Source of the DNA: Candidatus Bathyarchaeota archaeon
Lineage (GTDB): Archaea > Thermoproteota > Bathyarchaeia > Bathyarchaeales > Bathyarchaeaceae
Length of the DNA: 7,129 bases
Direction of reading: 5' to 3'
NCBI GenBank assembly: GCA_020350305.1
Contig: CP070709.1
Location: 1,262,873 to 1,270,001, forward strand
The translations under genes were made by a program, and so were the position numbers. Numbering within the stretch: position 1 is the first letter of the stretch; every line of letters starts with the position of its first letter. Below the pieces are notes generated by a model. The model saw only the letters and a program-made list of their open reading frames with translations. It ran no database searches and was not told where the DNA came from. Positions 5,368-7,129 of this stretch are shown here, in pieces.

Positions 5368-6645
5368 TTGCCGATCATCTCTAGGCTGAAGCAAGAATTC
5401 TCCTTCATTAGAGGAAACTATGCCATACTTGTGCTAAGCTGGATCATCATGGATTTTGCTATGGAACTCCCAGGCACATACTACTCTCTTTACGTTGTCG
5501 ATCCTGCGTTAGGGGGGACAGAGACAATCCTCGGCGTCATAGGGTTCGTTTCTTTCTTAGCCTTGGCTCTGGTTCAGTTTCCTGGGGGCTACTTGGCAGA
5601 CAGACATGGAAGAAAATGGCTAATTTCAACAATGACTTTCGGAGTGGCGTTGTCATACATTTTTTATGCTCTAGCTCCCAGTTGGCATTCGATCATGGTT
5701 GGAGCTATGGTTGGAAACTTATGCCTAATTTATCAGCCAGCTCTTTTGGCCATGGTCGCAGATTCGCTGCCATCCGGGAAAAGGGGTATGGGTTTCTCGA
5801 TTATCACCCTTATTACCCGTGTTGCGACGACTCCTGCTCCTGCAGTAGCTGCTTTTCTTGTAACCGTGTATGAGTTTGTTCCGGGTATGAGAATATGTTA
5901 TTTTATTCTGGTGGCTCTTTTCTTGACTGCAGCTACTTTGAGGTCACGATTGCGAGAAACTGTGGGTGCGGGTGGGAGTATAGATCGTCGAGAGTTCGTG
6001 AGCTCCTATCCTAAAGCGATAAAGGAGGGTGTGGCGGTTTGGAGGAAGGTGCCTCGTTCAATGATCTATCTTTTCTTGTCTAATATCGTGGGAACACTCG
6101 GTTTTGCTTTAGGTATGCTTCTTTTCAATGTCTATGCGGTGGACACTTATGATGCGTACGGGAACCTCGTGCACAAATCTGTGCTACATATTTCAACCGT
6201 TGACTGGGCGATGTTAGGGATGTTCCTTTTTGTAACAATGATAATATTCGCCATTCCCTGCGGCAAACTCGTTGACAAAGTGGGAAGAAAGATTCCTATA
6301 CTACTAGGGCTAGGGCTCCTTGCACCCTCTAGTTTACTCTTTGTCTACGGAGATTTGCCAAAGCTGTATATCAGTATGCCATTATTTGGTCTAGCACAAA
6401 TACTACTGATGGTTGGATTTTCAGCACTGCAAGCTGACCTAGTTCCCAAAGAGCAACGAGGGAAAATCATTGGGTCTTCGAACTTCGTTAACTACCTCAT
6501 AATGGCACTCGGTACGTTAGCTGGTGGTTTCATCTATGAACATGTCTCTCCTCAACTTCCGTTTCTTATTCCGGTAGTGTTTGTTGTTCCCGAGATTTTG
6601 ATAATTCTGTTTCTCGTGCATGAACCCGAGAAAAGAGAAGAATAG
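5368..6645 (+). CDS. Major facilitator superfamily (MFS) transporter, 12 helices
   Basis: A 425-residue inner-membrane secondary transporter, probably driven by a proton or other ion gradient; the substrate is unknown. Hydrophobic segments fit 12 helices, roughly at 17-44, 51-71, 84-103, 107-132, 142-168, 173-192, 232-256, 277-299, 308-328, 332-356, 367-391 and 397-417. The MFS loop motif A occurs in both halves: GGYLADRHGRK (73-83) and CGKLVDKVGRK (298-308). A second internal symmetry is seen in ADSLPSGKRG (131-140) and ADLVPKEQRG (356-365). A charged loop at 193-230 separates the halves, and a polar loop at 257-276 faces outside. The TTG start is supported by a well-placed AGGAG. The next in-frame ATG would lie inside helix 1 and is less likely. 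There are no neighbouring metabolic genes that point to a substrate; drug, sugar or metabolite export are all possible. Confidence 0.93.
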   Translation: MPIISRLKQEFSFIRGNYAILVLSWIIMDFAMELPGTYYSLYVVDPALGGTETILGVIGFVSFLALALVQFPGGYLADRHGRKWLISTMTFGVALSYIFYALAPSWHSIMVGAMVGNLCLIYQPALLAMVADSLPSGKRGMGFSIITLITRVATTPAPAVAAFLVTVYEFVPGMRICYFILVALFLTAATLRSRLRETVGAGGSIDRREFVSSYPKAIKEGVAVWRKVPRSMIYLFLSNIVGTLGFALGMLLFNVYAVDTYDAYGNLVHKSVLHISTVDWAMLGMFLFVTMIIFAIPCGKLVDKVGRKIPILLGLGLLAPSSLLFVYGDLPKLYISMPLFGLAQILLMVGFSALQADLVPKEQRGKIIGSSNFVNYLIMALGTLAGGFIYEHVSPQLPFLIPVVFVVPEILIILFLVHEPEKREE

Positions 6646-6686
6646 AACGAGTGCGGGTTGACCGATTTCTTGATAGATGTCATTTT

Positions 6687-6712
6687 TCGAATAATGTTGT
6701 TCTAGTATTCGA
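6687..6712 (+). terminator. Possible terminator of the transporter gene in the convergent junction
   Basis: TCGAATA (6687-6693) and TATTCGA (6706-6712) form a 7-bp stem with a 12-base loop, followed on the plus strand by TTCCTTTT. It lies 41 bases after the transporter stop and overlaps the last codons of the convergent adenosyltransferase gene. The stem is A/T-rich and the T tract interrupted, so the call is weak. Confidence 0.3.
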
Positions 6713-7129
6713 TTCCTTTTCTGCCGAGTGAGCCTTGGGCATAAGGATGCTTGACTTCCCTCATCTCAGTAACGAGGTCAGCTACCTCAATTATTTCAGA
6801 AGGAGCGTAACGACCGGTTAGAATCAATTCAACGTGTTTAGGCTTGTTTTCAACTAGTTCAACCACTTCGTTAGTTTTTATCAATCCTAAGTGCAGAGCT
6901 ACGTTGATTTCATCCAGAATAACGATGTCATATTCGCTGCTGTTGACGATTTTTCTGGCAAACTTTAGGGCTTCTTTGGCTAGTTTGACATCCTCTTCGA
7001 GGGGAGGGTCTTCCGTGATGTCTCTGCCTCGTCCGAAAGCCTTTGTTTTGAAGTTTGGGAGTTGCTTGATGATGTGGAGTTCGCCATGTTTGAAGTTGCC
7101 ACCTTTGATGAATTGGACCATGTGAACTT
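6702..7129 (-). CDS. cobO: Corrinoid adenosyltransferase (CobA/CobO/BtuR type), 5' end outside window
   Basis: Transfers the adenosyl group of ATP to the cobalt of reduced corrinoids (cob(I)alamin or cob(I)yrinate diamide), making the adenosylcobalamin cofactor; cytoplasmic. The frame stays open to the right edge, so the ATG at 7121 is internal: it is the Met in the usual V-x-M-V-Q-F-x-K-G-G stretch. The N-terminal part with the P-loop (G-x-G-K-G-K-T-T) is therefore off the window, about 30-40 residues. Counting from that Met, visible family marks are VQFIKGG (2-8), KHGEL (11-15), LPNF (21-24), Walker-B-like VILDEIN (67-73) followed by VALHLGLI, LILTGRYAP (99-107), ADLVTEMREVKHPY (114-127) and the typical ending GRKGIEY (133-139). 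The gene converges on the transporter with 56 bases between the stops. No other cobalamin gene is visible, so a salvage or biosynthesis role cannot be separated. Confidence 0.95.
   Translation of the reverse strand, partial: VHMVQFIKGGNFKHGELHIIKQLPNFKTKAFGRGRDITEDPPLEEDVKLAKEALKFARKIVNSSEYDIVILDEINVALHLGLIKTNEVVELVENKPKHVELILTGRYAPSEIIEVADLVTEMREVKHPYAQGSLGRKGIEY

Noticed and set aside
5208..5408. 66-residue minus-strand reading frame in the helicase-transporter spacer
   Set aside because: It crosses the transporter promoter and start, has no recognisable domain and an atypical composition.
6702..7121. A complete 139-residue adenosyltransferase without P-loop as a novel variant
   Set aside because: The frame continues upstream of 7121 to the window edge (His and Val codons before the Met), so the missing P-loop reflects truncation by the window.
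6844..7125. 93-residue plus-strand reading frame at the right end
   Set aside because: Ser/Leu-rich antisense shadow of the adenosyltransferase gene.
1..7129. tRNA, rRNA, CRISPR array, insertion sequence or defence operon
   Set aside because: No cloverleaf, no regularly spaced repeats, no transposase motifs or terminal repeats with target duplication, and no defence-type domains were found.

Overview
The window looks like chromosomal DNA from an archaeon, most likely a mesophilic or moderately thermophilic member of the TACK group such as Bathyarchaeia or a Thaumarchaeota relative. The reasons are: T/A-rich TATA boxes at the archaeal spacing before several genes; a parvulin gene that looks leaderless (TATA box about 27 bases before an ATG that has no Shine-Dalgarno); a core-only DEAD-box helicase; and a single-domain parvulin, a protein first described in archaea from Thaumarchaeota. 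The lineage is an inference. No rRNA or other marker gene is present.

Layout from left to right. (1) 1-1575 (+): an S9-family acylaminoacyl-peptidase-like protein, cut by the left edge, with a complete catalytic triad. (2) 1725-2408 (+): an unrecognised 227-residue protein with its own TATA box and ribosome binding site. (3) 2501-3202 (-): an aspartate/glutamate racemase-family protein with Asp at the usual position of the first catalytic cysteine. (4) 3398-3673 (+): a 91-residue parvulin peptidyl-prolyl isomerase. (5) 3922-5031 (+): a DEAD-box RNA helicase, preceded by a hairpin, a 9-bp inverted repeat around its promoter and a leader of about 95 bases. (6) 5032-5367: a 336-base gene-free stretch with a long imperfect stem-loop just after the helicase and a promoter for the next gene. 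(7) 5368-6645 (+): a 12-helix MFS transporter starting at TTG. (8) 6702-7129 (-): a CobA/CobO corrinoid adenosyltransferase, cut by the right edge and lacking its P-loop.

The genes do not form an obvious operon. Each plus-strand gene whose upstream region is visible has its own candidate TATA box, and two genes run the opposite way. The contents are mostly housekeeping: peptide turnover, protein folding, RNA remodelling, transport and cobalamin cofactor synthesis. I see no mobile element, CRISPR array, tRNA, rRNA or defence cassette. I do not see a convincing new multi-gene system. The points most worth a second look are the altered active site of the racemase-like protein, the unrecognised protein at 1725-2408, and the structured non-coding DNA on both sides of the helicase gene.
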